The notes beneath the pieces were generated by a model that worked only from the letters and a program-made list of their open reading frames with translations, did no database searches and was not told where the DNA came from. Below are positions 1 through 8,271 of a stretch of 22,114 bases of DNA, one piece after another; position 1 is the stretch's first letter; every line of letters begins with the position of its first letter. The stretch covers positions 1-22,114 of the forward strand of contig CAZMSD010000051.1 of assembly GCA_964568855.1 (NCBI GenBank), given 5' to 3'. Source of the DNA: CAZMSD01 sp964568855. GTDB lineage: Bacteria > CAIWAD01. The translations under genes were made by a program, and so were the position numbers.

Positions 1-51
1 CTCTCCGTAAAGCCTATGAAACCAGTGCTCTAGAGAGTTGTTCATGGTCGA

Positions 52-333
52 CTAGTTACTGTTCGCCACTACTTTCTTCGGCTCAGTCAAGTAGAAGGAC
101 ATGTAGTCAAGTTGCTCAACCTCCTCGCCCGATTCGCCGACCCGTTGATTGATCTTCAAGTAGTCATGCCAGTCCATGTTCTGTGTCACAATGATGAGAT
201 CTCCCACGGCGGCAAAGTCGCAGGCTGGACTGCCGAAGTCGTTCACCCAGCAACTGTAACCGTTGTAGTCAACCGTTTCGGCTTGGGCGCTCGAAATCCA
301 GATCGCCAAGAGTAACGCGCATCTTACATGCAT
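52..333 (-). CDS. Small secreted protein of unknown function
   Basis: This 93-aa product has a plausible signal peptide: basic MHVR, a hydrophobic LLLAIWISS core, then AQA followed by a mature start at ETVDYNGYSC. The mature part is short and acidic, with two Cys (SCWVNDFGSPAC) that could form a disulfide after export. No family is recognised. The frame stays open to 411, but the extra residues overlap the end of the upstream gene, so the ATG at 331-333 is preferred. GTG codons just upstream are alternatives, and no clear Shine-Dalgarno is visible. It starts 11 nt after the stop of the beta-helix/T9SS gene on the same strand, so it may be translated from the same mRNA. That this is a real gene rests on the signal peptide and the position. 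Confidence 0.5.
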   Translation of the reverse strand: MHVRCALLLAIWISSAQAETVDYNGYSCWVNDFGSPACDFAAVGDLIIVTQNMDWHDYLKINQRVGESGEEVEQLDYMSFYLTEPKKVVANSN

Positions 334-344
334 CACATGCACCG

Positions 345-3257
345 CTATTTCAGCAGAAGTGCTTTGCGTATCTGCACCTGGTTTCGGAAGACCAGGCGCA
401 GGAAGTAGCATCCGCTGGAAAGCCCGGACCCGTCGAAAACGAACTTATGCTCGCCGGCGGACAGCATGCCCTGGTAAAGCTGTCGCACCTTCTGACCAAG
501 GATATTGTACACGCATAGTTCCACCGATCCCTTCACGGGGATCGAGATGCTGACTCGGGTCACGGCGTTGAAAGGATTTGGCGCGTTGGGATGCAGAAAG
601 AACTGCGGTTCGAGCGGCGGTGCAACGTCGAAGGCCTCGCAGTCCTGCTCGAAGACGCCCATCAGCGCACCGCATTCGTTGATGCCGCTCTCCGGCCTGC
701 AAGGCGATTCCTCCTCCAGGTGGAAATTGCTCTCTTCCACGTCGCAGAAGAGGGGATCGAACTCCATGTTCCCCTCCTGCCCCAGGTGCTCCTCAAGACC
801 GGCCCAGTTGCCTCCCGGATTACCCCAGATGTCGTTGTAGCGGATCCGGTAGCTCTCGATACCGGGAGGATAGTCGACGGCCTGACCCCCTTCGTTCAAG
901 GCGATAATGGAATAGCTCAGACTGTGGTAGCTGTCCGGATCGTTCGCTGAGACCGCCGATATATGGGGAGCCTGGTTGCTCGCGATCGTACAGTGTGAAA
1001 TACTCAGGGACTTCAAACTGTAGATACCTCGCCCCCGGTTGCCCGCGTCGTTCCTGCTGATCAGGCAGTATTCCACATTGATCCGTGAAGCGCCCACGTC
1101 ATCGTAGCCGAAGATGGCGCCTCCGGAACTCGTGCAGGAATTCTCCGTGAAGAAACAATTCTCGAAGGTTACGTACTGGGCCTTGACGGCGCCTCCCGAG
1201 CCCTGTGAGGTGTTCAGGTGAAAGAAGCAATCCGTCACGTCTCCGTACTCCAGCCAAACCGCGCCGCCGTCGCCCGTCGCTGCATTCCGGCGGAACTCGC
1301 AGCCCGACAGGTCTACAGAAGATTCCAAGTACAGGGCGCCGCCTGCACTTGCTAGGTTCTCTTCGAAGATGCAAGATGTAATACTATCCAGTGAACCGTC
1401 CGAGCGGACAGCACCGGCGCCACCGGTCGAAACATTCCCGATGAAAATGCAACTGTCCAGTTCCGCTTCTCCCGGATAGTCGAAGAACAGGGCTCCCCCG
1501 CTGGCGGCGGTGTTGCCCGTGAAGCGGCAGCGGCTGATTCGCAGGCTTCGGTAGGTGAACAATGCGCCACCGTGGCCCGTGGTTTCTCCACCGGTGAAAG
1601 TGAAGCCCGTGATGAGGGTCGTGTCGGCGGATTTCCCAGTAAAGATCCGTCCCTGCTGCAGGGCGTCGAGTGTCACACAGTCGGGATCACCTGTCTCACT
1701 GCGGAGTACAATTCCCGGCGGCAGTTCCACGTCAACTACATCGTAGGTGCCGCAGGCCACCTGCACAGTATCGCCGGGCTGGGCCAGTTCCATGGCCTCG
1801 GCGATGCTCTCCGCATCCTCGGGGACCCTCCACAGGCGACCTCCCAGTTGAATGAAGTCCTCGATCGTGTGTTCGAAGACGTCCGACTCCGTTTCGGCGC
1901 GCAGGCTGACGGTGTAGATGCCCGGCTCTTCGTAGAGCCAGGCGGGTTCGTGGCCTATGGCATCGGTTTCACCATCGCCGTCGAAGTCCCAACTCAGCGT
2001 GATGGGAATTCCCGTAGGCAGGTTGTGGAACTGGATCTCCTGCGGTACGACGTTAGAGTAAGGGTCCACCCAGAACCAGGGCGCATAACCCGGTGCATCG
2101 CAACCCTGTCCGAGCGGGCCGATCCGCACTCCGCAGGGATTGCTATCCGGAAGGCAGGGGGAGCCTGCGCTCACATGGTATTCGAATTGCAGGGGATCGC
2201 AAAACAGGGGCTCGGCTGTCTGGTTGCCCTCCACGCCGAGCCAATTTTCCAGACAGCCCACCCAGTCACCGGCAGGATTCCCGACTATATTCGTGCACTC
2301 AACCCTGATACCCGCTGTGTCTACCGGGCAATAGAGGGCGGCACTTGCGGGATTCCAGGCAATTACACTTCGTTCGACGATCAGGCTGTCCCGCACGTTC
2401 GCCACAACCGCATAATCGGCCGGACCGTTGCCGGCGACGGTGCAATCGCGGATCTCCAGCAGGTCCGGTGGATAATACCAGCTGCTGACGTATACTCCGC
2501 CATCCCGGTTCCCGGTAATCAGACAATAATCGAGAATCAGGGAGATGCTCGAGTACACGCCGTAGCTTCCAGCGTTTCTCAGTGTTAAACCGTACAGATT
2601 GCATCGGCCCGTATCCCAATCGTCAGTCTGTACTACGGGACCCGACTGACCGGCGTCCAGAATCGTCAGCGAGGGGTCGGAGGACCTGCCTGCGAGCACT
2701 ACGCCGGTAGGTAGAGTAAGCCACGATTCGTAGTACACGCCCTCGGCCACTGATACCGAATCGCCCGCGCCGGCAAATCCCAGTGCTTCCGCGATGGTGG
2801 AGAAATCCTCTGGAACGCGTATCACGTTTGCTGTCAGGGCGTGGATGTGGGCCGGCCTGGTGTGCGTGTCCGCCAGGTCCCCGCGAAGCGCGATCAGCGT
2901 CACGTCGAAGACTCCCGGCTGCTCGTAGACCCAGACCCAGACCGGATCCTGCTCCTCGGTATCGATCAGGCCGTCGCCGTCCAGGTCCCGGGACCAGCTC
3001 TCGCCGCCCAGGGCGCGGTTCTGGAATTCGATTGTCAGGGGCACGTAGCCCAGCGTATCGCTGGTGAAGAAGTCCACGAAGAGTCGGCCCTCATCGCAGC
3101 CCATCAGGGTGGCGCCGATGGAGGGGCTGCAGCCGCCGTTCTCGGGCAGGCAGGGCGAGTCGGCGGCCAGGGTCCAGTCATCGATCATCGGGCCGCAGAA
3201 CAGCGGGTCCTCCGAGATGTTGCCGTTGACGTCCGCGTAGTCCCAGAAGCAGTCCAC
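345..3257 (-). CDS. Interrupted beta-helix/PKD surface protein, C-terminal part with T9SS sorting domain
   Basis: This is the 3' part of a gene whose 5' part is at 3300-4103 in the same frame; a TAA at 3300-3302 separates them. The 970 residues counted from a GTG at 3257 hold, in order: the end of beta-helix module 1; a PKD-like domain (about 59-125, with DLDGDGLIDTEE); module 2, opening VPEDFSTIAEAL (about 138-390); a second PKD (about 392-458, WDFDGDGETD); module 3, opening VPEDAESIAEAM (about 475-870); and a C-terminal T9SS type A sorting domain (about 885-970: PNPFN, VYNILGQKV, GLSSGCYFLRL). Family knowledge: such proteins are exported through the outer membrane and anchored or released at the surface, often binding polysaccharide. 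The GTG at 3257 has no ribosome binding site, so independent translation of this part is doubtful. Reading across the stop restores a 1,252-codon gene. The terminal TAG at 345-347 directly follows the sorting domain. Confidence 0.8.
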   Translation of the reverse strand: MDCFWDYADVNGNISEDPLFCGPMIDDWTLAADSPCLPENGGCSPSIGATLMGCDEGRLFVDFFTSDTLGYVPLTIEFQNRALGGESWSRDLDGDGLIDTEEQDPVWVWVYEQPGVFDVTLIALRGDLADTHTRPAHIHALTANVIRVPEDFSTIAEALGFAGAGDSVSVAEGVYYESWLTLPTGVVLAGRSSDPSLTILDAGQSGPVVQTDDWDTGRCNLYGLTLRNAGSYGVYSSISLILDYCLITGNRDGGVYVSSWYYPPDLLEIRDCTVAGNGPADYAVVANVRDSLIVERSVIAWNPASAALYCPVDTAGIRVECTNIVGNPAGDWVGCLENWLGVEGNQTAEPLFCDPLQFEYHVSAGSPCLPDSNPCGVRIGPLGQGCDAPGYAPWFWVDPYSNVVPQEIQFHNLPTGIPITLSWDFDGDGETDAIGHEPAWLYEEPGIYTVSLRAETESDVFEHTIEDFIQLGGRLWRVPEDAESIAEAMELAQPGDTVQVACGTYDVVDVELPPGIVLRSETGDPDCVTLDALQQGRIFTGKSADTTLITGFTFTGGETTGHGGALFTYRSLRISRCRFTGNTAASGGALFFDYPGEAELDSCIFIGNVSTGGAGAVRSDGSLDSITSCIFEENLASAGGALYLESSVDLSGCEFRRNAATGDGGAVWLEYGDVTDCFFHLNTSQGSGGAVKAQYVTFENCFFTENSCTSSGGAIFGYDDVGASRINVEYCLISRNDAGNRGRGIYSLKSLSISHCTIASNQAPHISAVSANDPDSYHSLSYSIIALNEGGQAVDYPPGIESYRIRYNDIWGNPGGNWAGLEEHLGQEGNMEFDPLFCDVEESNFHLEEESPCRPESGINECGALMGVFEQDCEAFDVAPPLEPQFFLHPNAPNPFNAVTRVSISIPVKGSVELCVYNILGQKVRQLYQGMLSAGEHKFVFDGSGLSSGCYFLRLVFRNQVQIRKALLLK

Positions 3258-3299
3258 GTAATCGCCCGCGAGATTGCCGAAGACATCGCAGCAGATGAG

Positions 3300-4103
3300 T
3301 TACGCCGACCCGCCCCAGATGCTGAGACCGCCGATTCCGCCGTTGAAGGCGATCAGGCAGTGATTCAGAGTGCGCTGCGTTTCATAGAATTGAATTCCGT
3401 TACCATCGTTGCCCACGATACTGCAGTCGGTCAGGTTGACTCCGCCGTCGTACGGCGCCACAGCTGAGTAGCCGCCGTTTCCGGTGATCAGGCAGCTCCT
3501 CAGCGATCCGGTCTGCTCCGAGTAGTAGTACAGCGCCTGGCCCGCGTTGCCTGAGATGACGCAGTCCTCGAACAGAGGCTGCGATTCGCCCCACACGATG
3601 ATACTGCTGTAAGCTCCGCTGCCTGTGATACGGCAGTCGCGAAAGACGGGATGGCCCGTGCCGTTGAGGTAGATCGCGCTACCCCGGGAATTCCGTATCA
3701 CGCAGTTCAGCAGGACGACGTAGGAATCCACAGATCCCAGACCGTCGCCAACGGTGCCCAGATCTTCATTCAAGTCGGTATGCGCGTCTCCGTTCAGCAG
3801 CGTGAATCCTTCTACGGGCGTGTATTCTGACAGATTCACGGCGGCGATGACGCGGTCCTGACCCCGGGCGTCGATGGTGGCGCAATCCGGCTCTCCACTT
3901 GCGCTCAGCAGGTGAACGTCGTTGCGCAGGCGGAGGTCCCGCTCGTAGTACACGCCGCAGGCCACCAGCACGGTATCGCCGGCCTGGGGGGCGTCGATGC
4001 CATCCTGGATGCTTGCGTAATCCTCGGGTACGTGCAGGGTCGCTGCGTGGACAGAGGTGATTACCGTGATCCACAGCGCGGGAAGCATCGGCAGTCGGAG
4101 CAT
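3300..4103 (-). CDS. Interrupted beta-helix surface protein, N-terminal part with signal peptide
   Basis: This is the 5' part of the gene continued at 345-3257. The ATG at 4101-4103 sits 5 nt after a GGAGG and is preferred over an in-frame GTG at 4107-4109 that overlaps this GGAGG. A signal peptide (MLRLPMLPALWITVITSVHA) precedes TLHVPEDYASIQDGIDAPQAGDTVLVACGVYYERD, the usual opening of right-handed parallel beta-helix modules. Rungs follow, with recurring 'NCVIRNSRGSA', 'DCRITGSGAY' and 'DCVISGNAGQA' patterns. Translation stops at TAA (3300-3302) after GGSA, at codon 268. The next in-frame residues are LICCDVFGNLAGDYVDC, matching the module ends seen later in the gene (TNIVGNPAGDWVGC, NDIWGNPGGNWAG). 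The stop therefore lies inside a conserved module. A 267-aa secreted fragment could still be made, but without the sorting domain. Confidence 0.8.
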   Translation of the reverse strand: MLRLPMLPALWITVITSVHAATLHVPEDYASIQDGIDAPQAGDTVLVACGVYYERDLRLRNDVHLLSASGEPDCATIDARGQDRVIAAVNLSEYTPVEGFTLLNGDAHTDLNEDLGTVGDGLGSVDSYVVLLNCVIRNSRGSAIYLNGTGHPVFRDCRITGSGAYSSIIVWGESQPLFEDCVISGNAGQALYYYSEQTGSLRSCLITGNGGYSAVAPYDGGVNLTDCSIVGNDGNGIQFYETQRTLNHCLIAFNGGIGGLSIWGGSA

Positions 4104-4253
4104 CAGCACCTCCGGATGGAGTCGTGGATAGGCGATCCTTGTTCCGAGGCAGGTTCATGAAGCGTCGGGCGATCCCGACTCAATCAAGCAAACTTCAGCA
4201 GGTAGTGATGTCAAGAGGAATCAGGTACCGTCGATCTCGCGACGGAAGCGCCT

Positions 4254-5441
4254 TCACTCCGTGATGTGCGAGCGGCAGATGCGGAATCCGATGTGCCCTT
4301 CGGTGTAGGTCATGGGCATCTGGCCCCGTTGGAAAGTGTGCAGGTACTCACCCGAGACGTAGTACGCCCCGCCGCGCGGTATGTAGTAGAATCCCACGGG
4401 GTAGCCCAGGGGGTCGGTTTCCGGATCGGAGCCATAATTGCCCCAGATATCGCCGGTCCACTCGTAGACGTTTCCGGCCAGGTCCCTTAGCCCCAGGTAG
4501 GATGCCCCCAGCGGGTAGTCGCCCACCGGCGCCGTCCAGCCGACGCAGTAAGCGCCGTTCCGGAAATTCGCCGTGTCACAGGTAGGGGAGGCGTTGCCCC
4601 AGGGATAATCGCGCCCGTCGTTGAAGCGTGCGGTGTACTCCCATTCCGCTTCGGTGGGCAGCCGGTAGCCCTCCGACAGGTAGGGATTGTGGACAAGACT
4701 CTGGACGTAATCGCCCAGGTAATAGGGCGTGAGCCCGTCCAGTTCGCTCAGCCAGTCGCAGTACTCGGCGGCGCCCATAAGGGAGACCTCCTTCACGGGG
4801 TGATACGCCGGATCGTAGCCCTCGGGATAGGCGGCGGGGGCAAGGCTGTTCGGCGCTTCCCGCAGGCCGAAGGAACCGCCGGAGAAGGTGATCTCGCAGT
4901 CCTCGTCGTCCAGATCGACCAGCTCCCAGCCGCCGCGGGTCACCGTGGTCTCGTCGGCGATGACGTAACCCATGGCGTAGGCCCACTGCAGCGCCTGGAC
5001 GTATTCCAGGTTGGTCAGCTCGTTGATGCCGATGTAGAACTCGTTGGTGAGGGTGACCTCGTGTTCGGGTGAGGCGACGCCCGTTCTCCCCATGGTGAAG
5101 GTGCCCGGCGGCACCGCGACCATCCCGAAGGGAACGTCCGAGCTGTCGGCGCGGACCGTGAAGAGCCTGAGTCGGGTGGGAGTTTCCTCGCCCCAGTCCA
5201 GGGGAACCGCGATCACGGCGCTGGTGTCCGCGGTTTCCAGGTAGAGCGAGTCGCCGCCCGCGTAGCTGTCGCGCCCGTAGACGAGGTAGGTGTCGGCGCC
5301 GGCCACGGGCGGCCAGCTAAGCTGCGCGTATGTGCTGTCGAGATCCCCGGCGGCCTGGATGCTGAGCTGGGGCGCTTCCAGCGCCGGCGCGGCGGAGGAG
5401 AGCGTCAGCAGAACGATGGTGAATCTGGCGATGTGGCGCAT
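4254..5441 (-). CDS. Secreted Fn3 plus formylglycine-generating-enzyme-like (SUMF1) protein
   Basis: This 395-aa product starts at the ATG at 5439-5441, which follows GAGGA at good spacing. A longer in-frame ATG at 5510 would place a non-signal sequence ahead of the signal peptide. Residues 1-20 are a signal peptide (MRHIARFTIVLLTLSSAAPA). Residues about 22-100 look like a fibronectin type III domain (LSWPPVAGADTYLVYGR). Residues about 107-393 are the FGE-sulfatase fold: MVAVPPGTFTMG, NELTNLEYVQAL, PVKEVSLMGAAEYCDWLSE, YRLPTEAEWEYTAR, YPWGN, DLAGNVYEWTGD, RGGAYY and a closing IGFRICR. The catalytic Cys pair of true formylglycine-generating enzymes is not visible: the segment before IGFR reads QRGQMPMTYTEGH. 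It is more likely a binding or structural family member than a sulfatase-maturing enzyme (inference). It lies about 150 nt upstream of the beta-helix gene on the same strand and diverges from the TonB receptor. Confidence 0.85.
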   Translation of the reverse strand: MRHIARFTIVLLTLSSAAPALEAPQLSIQAAGDLDSTYAQLSWPPVAGADTYLVYGRDSYAGGDSLYLETADTSAVIAVPLDWGEETPTRLRLFTVRADSSDVPFGMVAVPPGTFTMGRTGVASPEHEVTLTNEFYIGINELTNLEYVQALQWAYAMGYVIADETTVTRGGWELVDLDDEDCEITFSGGSFGLREAPNSLAPAAYPEGYDPAYHPVKEVSLMGAAEYCDWLSELDGLTPYYLGDYVQSLVHNPYLSEGYRLPTEAEWEYTARFNDGRDYPWGNASPTCDTANFRNGAYCVGWTAPVGDYPLGASYLGLRDLAGNVYEWTGDIWGNYGSDPETDPLGYPVGFYYIPRGGAYYVSGEYLHTFQRGQMPMTYTEGHIGFRICRSHITE

Positions 5442-5668
5442 GTTGTCCTCGCCGGCTGGGCTGCGTGCAATTTCTGACTGAAATGAAGGCAATTCCTGAA
5501 GGACGTGCAAGGCATTTCAGTGGATGGTCTTGATTCTCGAAACCGGACCTTCACATCGGATCCGGACCACCTTCAACGGTTCCACGGCCTGCTTCCTCAG
5601 CTTTTCCACAGCTTCGCGCCTTAGCTTCGCACCATCCGAAGCCATATCCATACTTCAGGAGAGAACCG
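5442..5668. promoter_or_regulatory. Divergent intergenic region with 9-bp inverted repeat
   Basis: These 227 nt separate the FGE-like gene (minus) from the TonB receptor (plus), so promoters for both should lie here. An exact 9-bp inverted repeat, ACTGAAATG at 5477-5485 and CATTTCAGT at 5513-5521, is separated by 27 nt and could be an operator or a hairpin. No convincing sigma-70 boxes were identified. A ribosome binding site (AGGAGA) lies just before the TonB-receptor ATG. Confidence 0.35.
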
Positions 5669-7291
5669 ATGAAGACCCGTCACATTCTCCGCTCGGGAGC
5701 CCGGCTGATTCTGGCCTTCCTGATCTGCGCGGGCGGATCGGCGGCGTCCAAGGTTCCTGCGAAGGCGGGGGACGGTCCCGCAGAGATCGGAGAAATCACA
5801 GGCATAATACAGGACCTGCAGACGAGCGTCCCGCTTACCGGCGTGAACGTGGTGGTGGAAGGCGAATACCTCGGCACGACCACCGGCCACACGGGCGAGT
5901 TCCGGCTGTCGCTGATGAAACCGGGCGAGTACCTGCTGCTTATCACCCACCTGGGATACGCGCAACAGCGCCTGCCGGTCCGGGTTCTTTCCGGAGTGCC
6001 GGTGGACCTGGGCGTCATCGAACTTGCGGAGGAGTCCATTCCCTTAAGGGAAATCGTGGTCACGCCCGGCAGCTACGCCATCATGGGGGCGGAGGCCTCC
6101 CCCCGGCAGACCCTGAGCACCGAGGACGTTGAAACCATGGGCTGGGCGGAGGATGTCACACGGGCCGTGCAGCGGATTCCCGGCATCTCGGGGAACGACT
6201 TCCAGGCCAAGTTCAACATCCGCGGCGGCGAGACCGACGAGGTGCTGGTGCTGCTCGACGGCATGCAGCTCCACGAGCCCTTTCACCAGAGGGATTTCTG
6301 GGGCGGGCTCTTCAGCACGGTGGACATCGAGACCGTCGAGGGCGTGGACCTGCTGACGGGCGGCTTCACGGCCGAACACGGCGGGCGCATGAGCGGGGTA
6401 CTCAAGATGCGGACCAAGACCCCGACAGAAGATCGTCCGACGACGTCCCTGGGGCTGAGTCTGATGAACGCCCGCCTGTTTTCCATGGGGCGCTTCGGGC
6501 AGGCCCGCGGGTCCTGGCTGTTCTCCTACCGGCGCGGCTACCTGGACGTGCTGAACGCACTGATGGGCGACTCATTCAAGCTCGGGCCCAAGTACTACGA
6601 TGCGCTGGGCAAGGTGGAGTACGCCCTCAGCGACCGGCACTTCCTCTCCATGTCGCTGTTCTCCGCCGACGACAGGTACCTGCTGGACGAGAAAGTGGTG
6701 GAGTCCGGCAATACCATTCCCAACGTCGACTACAGCAACACGCACTACGTCAACAACTACGGCTGGCTGAGTCTGAGGTCCTTCTTCAGCGATGAACTCC
6801 GCGCGAACACCATGCTCTACCTGGGACAGGTGGACCAGCGGCGCGACTGGCAGATATTCGACGACGACCCGAACGCCCATTTCCTGAGCGGCTCCGTGGA
6901 CGACGACCGGGACTTCCGCTTCTCCGGGCTGAAGCAGGACTGGGAACTGGAAGCGGCGGACCGGCTGGTGCTGAAGGCGGGCTACGAATACCGGAGTTCC
7001 CGGACGAAGCTGTACTACGCCAGGGAAATCAACAACGAGTTTATCGCGGCGAACGACAGCCTGGTGGCCCAGGTGGACAGCCACTTCGCGGACCGCAGGG
7101 TGAACAGCAGGAAGCTGGGGGCCTACTTCTCGGCGCGCCTGATGCTCCTGGATCCGCTGACTCTGGAGGCCGGGCTGCGCCATGACCGGATCTCGCACAG
7201 CGGCGATCGCCTGTGGAGCCCCCGTTTGAACCTGGTCTATGCGCTGTCGCCCGCCTCGCGGCTGCGCGCCGGCTGGGGCCACTACTACTAA
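5669..7291 (+). CDS. TonB-dependent receptor, N-terminal part (interrupted by tandem stops)
   Basis: The 540 residues before TAA at 7289-7291 follow an AGGAGA ribosome binding site 6-8 nt upstream of the ATG. Residues 1-26 look like a signal peptide (RLILAFLICAGGSAA). Residues about 41-120 are a carboxypeptidase-regulatory-like beta-sandwich (GEITGIIQDLQTSVPLTGVNVVVEGEYLGT). EIVVTPG at about 129-134 precedes the plug domain, which includes FNIRGGETDEVLVLLDGMQLHEPFH and GGFTAEHGGRMSGVLKM. The first part of the beta-barrel follows. The family imports large substrates (siderophores, cobalamin, glycans) across the outer membrane using TonB energy; the substrate here is unknown. Codons 541-542 are TAA TAG, directly after the barrel segment LRAGWGHYY. 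The same frame then continues as PQEAYDLRVHY to a natural end at 8095, so this is one broken gene of about 808 codons, a normal family length. Confidence 0.88.
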   Translation: MKTRHILRSGARLILAFLICAGGSAASKVPAKAGDGPAEIGEITGIIQDLQTSVPLTGVNVVVEGEYLGTTTGHTGEFRLSLMKPGEYLLLITHLGYAQQRLPVRVLSGVPVDLGVIELAEESIPLREIVVTPGSYAIMGAEASPRQTLSTEDVETMGWAEDVTRAVQRIPGISGNDFQAKFNIRGGETDEVLVLLDGMQLHEPFHQRDFWGGLFSTVDIETVEGVDLLTGGFTAEHGGRMSGVLKMRTKTPTEDRPTTSLGLSLMNARLFSMGRFGQARGSWLFSYRRGYLDVLNALMGDSFKLGPKYYDALGKVEYALSDRHFLSMSLFSADDRYLLDEKVVESGNTIPNVDYSNTHYVNNYGWLSLRSFFSDELRANTMLYLGQVDQRRDWQIFDDDPNAHFLSGSVDDDRDFRFSGLKQDWELEAADRLVLKAGYEYRSSRTKLYYAREINNEFIAANDSLVAQVDSHFADRRVNSRKLGAYFSARLMLLDPLTLEAGLRHDRISHSGDRLWSPRLNLVYALSPASRLRAGWGHYY

Positions 7292-7294
7292 TAG

Positions 7295-8095
7295 CCCCAG
7301 GAAGCCTACGACCTCAGGGTGCATTACAAGGAAAGCGAGTATCACCCCGCCGAGCGGGCGGAGCACTTCGTCGCCGGTTACGAGCGGTCCTTCGCCGGCG
7401 GAATCGAGCTGCGGGTCGAGGCGTATCACAAGCGCATGAGCGAGGTCCCGCTGAAGTACACGTCCTTCGCCAACATCGACGAGTTCTTTCCCGAGGCCCG
7501 GGACGACCTGATCGCACTTAAGATCGACCGCGCCGAGGCCAGCGGGATCGAGCTGTTCCTGAAGTACGACCCGGGCCGGAAGCTATCCTACTGGGCCAGC
7601 TACGTGCTGTCCAGGGCGCAGGAAGAAGTGGTCCGGATCGACTACGAGGGCCGCCTGGTGGAGAACCTGGGAATGCTGCCCCGCCGCTGGGACCAGCGTC
7701 ACACGATCAACCTGGACCTGAACTACCACCTGAACGAAAAGTGGGACTTCAACGCGGCCTGGTCCTACCGCTCGGGCTGGCCCTTCACCAACTTCATCGT
7801 CAAGCGCCTGCCGCGGGATGACGGAACTTACGCCTACTACCACGACTACGGGAAGTACAACGACAGCCGCTATCCGCCCTACCACCGCCTGGACCTGCGG
7901 ATCAACCGGCACTACAAGCTGTCGCGGGGCCGGCTCAACGTCTTCCTGCACGTGATCAACCTTTACGCCCGCGAGAACATCGACAACTACGACCACGAGA
8001 TCACCTACCAGGACGACCAGACCTTCAAGTGGATCTACGCGCCCGAGACCTGGTTCGGTATCACGCCCTTCCTCGGGCTGGACTGGGAATTCTAG
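7295..8095 (+). CDS. TonB-dependent receptor, C-terminal barrel part (after tandem stops)
   Basis: This continues the receptor in the same frame after TAA (7289-7291) and TAG (7292-7294). It begins PQEAYDLRVHYKESEYHPAERAEHFVAGYERSFAGG, a typical stretch of TonB-receptor barrels, where a family member would read something like WGxYYQxQxxYEL. Later strands include GIELFLKYDPGRKLSYWASYVLSRAQE, RWDQRHTINLDLNYHLNEKWDF and LDLRINRHYKLSRGRLNVFLHVINLYARENI. It ends FLGLDWEF plus TAG, with the terminal aromatic residue expected for an outer-membrane barrel. No ribosome binding site is seen for a restart (a GTG at 7319 is the first candidate), so the piece is probably not made on its own. If the stops are real and not read through, no functional receptor is produced. 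Confidence 0.82.
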   Translation, partial: PQEAYDLRVHYKESEYHPAERAEHFVAGYERSFAGGIELRVEAYHKRMSEVPLKYTSFANIDEFFPEARDDLIALKIDRAEASGIELFLKYDPGRKLSYWASYVLSRAQEEVVRIDYEGRLVENLGMLPRRWDQRHTINLDLNYHLNEKWDFNAAWSYRSGWPFTNFIVKRLPRDDGTYAYYHDYGKYNDSRYPPYHRLDLRINRHYKLSRGRLNVFLHVINLYARENIDNYDHEITYQDDQTFKWIYAPETWFGITPFLGLDWEF

Positions 8096-8112
8096 ATCCA
8101 CGCGCGAATCGG

Positions 8113-8146
8113 TTCGCCGGGTCTGCGCCCGGGAGGATTCGGCGAA
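8113..8146 (+). terminator. Possible hairpin terminator after the TonB receptor
   Basis: TTCGCCG (8113-8119) and CGGCGAA (8140-8146) form a 7-bp stem, followed by only a short T run. An overlapping alternative stem is CCGGG/CCCGG (8117-8121 with 8128-8132). The position, 18 nt after the receptor stop, suits a terminator, but the T-tract is weak. Confidence 0.3.
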
Positions 8147-8271
8147 TTTGCGGGTGCCGATTATCTGCTGGCCCCATTAGCCGACACACCTTATCCTGTC
8201 GTGGAATGCCCGCTCGACCGGGCGCCGGGCGTCGGACTGCAAAACAGCCAACATGATTTTCAGGTGTCAAA

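Larger units (their letters stand above)
345..4103 (-). repeat. Three tandem beta-helix modules with shared closing motif
   Basis: Seen in the translation: three modules each begin with VPED plus S/T-I, then a GD-[ST]-V-x-VA-x-G-x-Y segment. Each ends with a (D/N)-[IV]-x-GN-x-x-G-[DN] motif, a DPLFC or EPLFC motif, an SPC-[LR]-P motif, and a final GC or DC. PKD-like domains separate modules 1/2 and 2/3. The closing motifs begin at about 3284, 2290 and 845 on the minus strand. The repetition shows internal duplication and supports reading 3300-4103 and 345-3257 as one ancestral gene. Confidence 0.7.

Noticed and set aside
1572..2588. 338-aa plus-strand open frame
   Set aside because: It is antisense to the beta-helix gene, whose minus-strand translation has clear repeated motifs; the plus product has no recognisable features.
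345..8095. Stop-codon reassignment (TAA/TAG as Gln)
   Set aside because: Several genes here end naturally at TAG or TAA directly after conserved C-termini (sorting domain at 345, barrel end at 8093, channel gene at 15734), so these codons act as stops.
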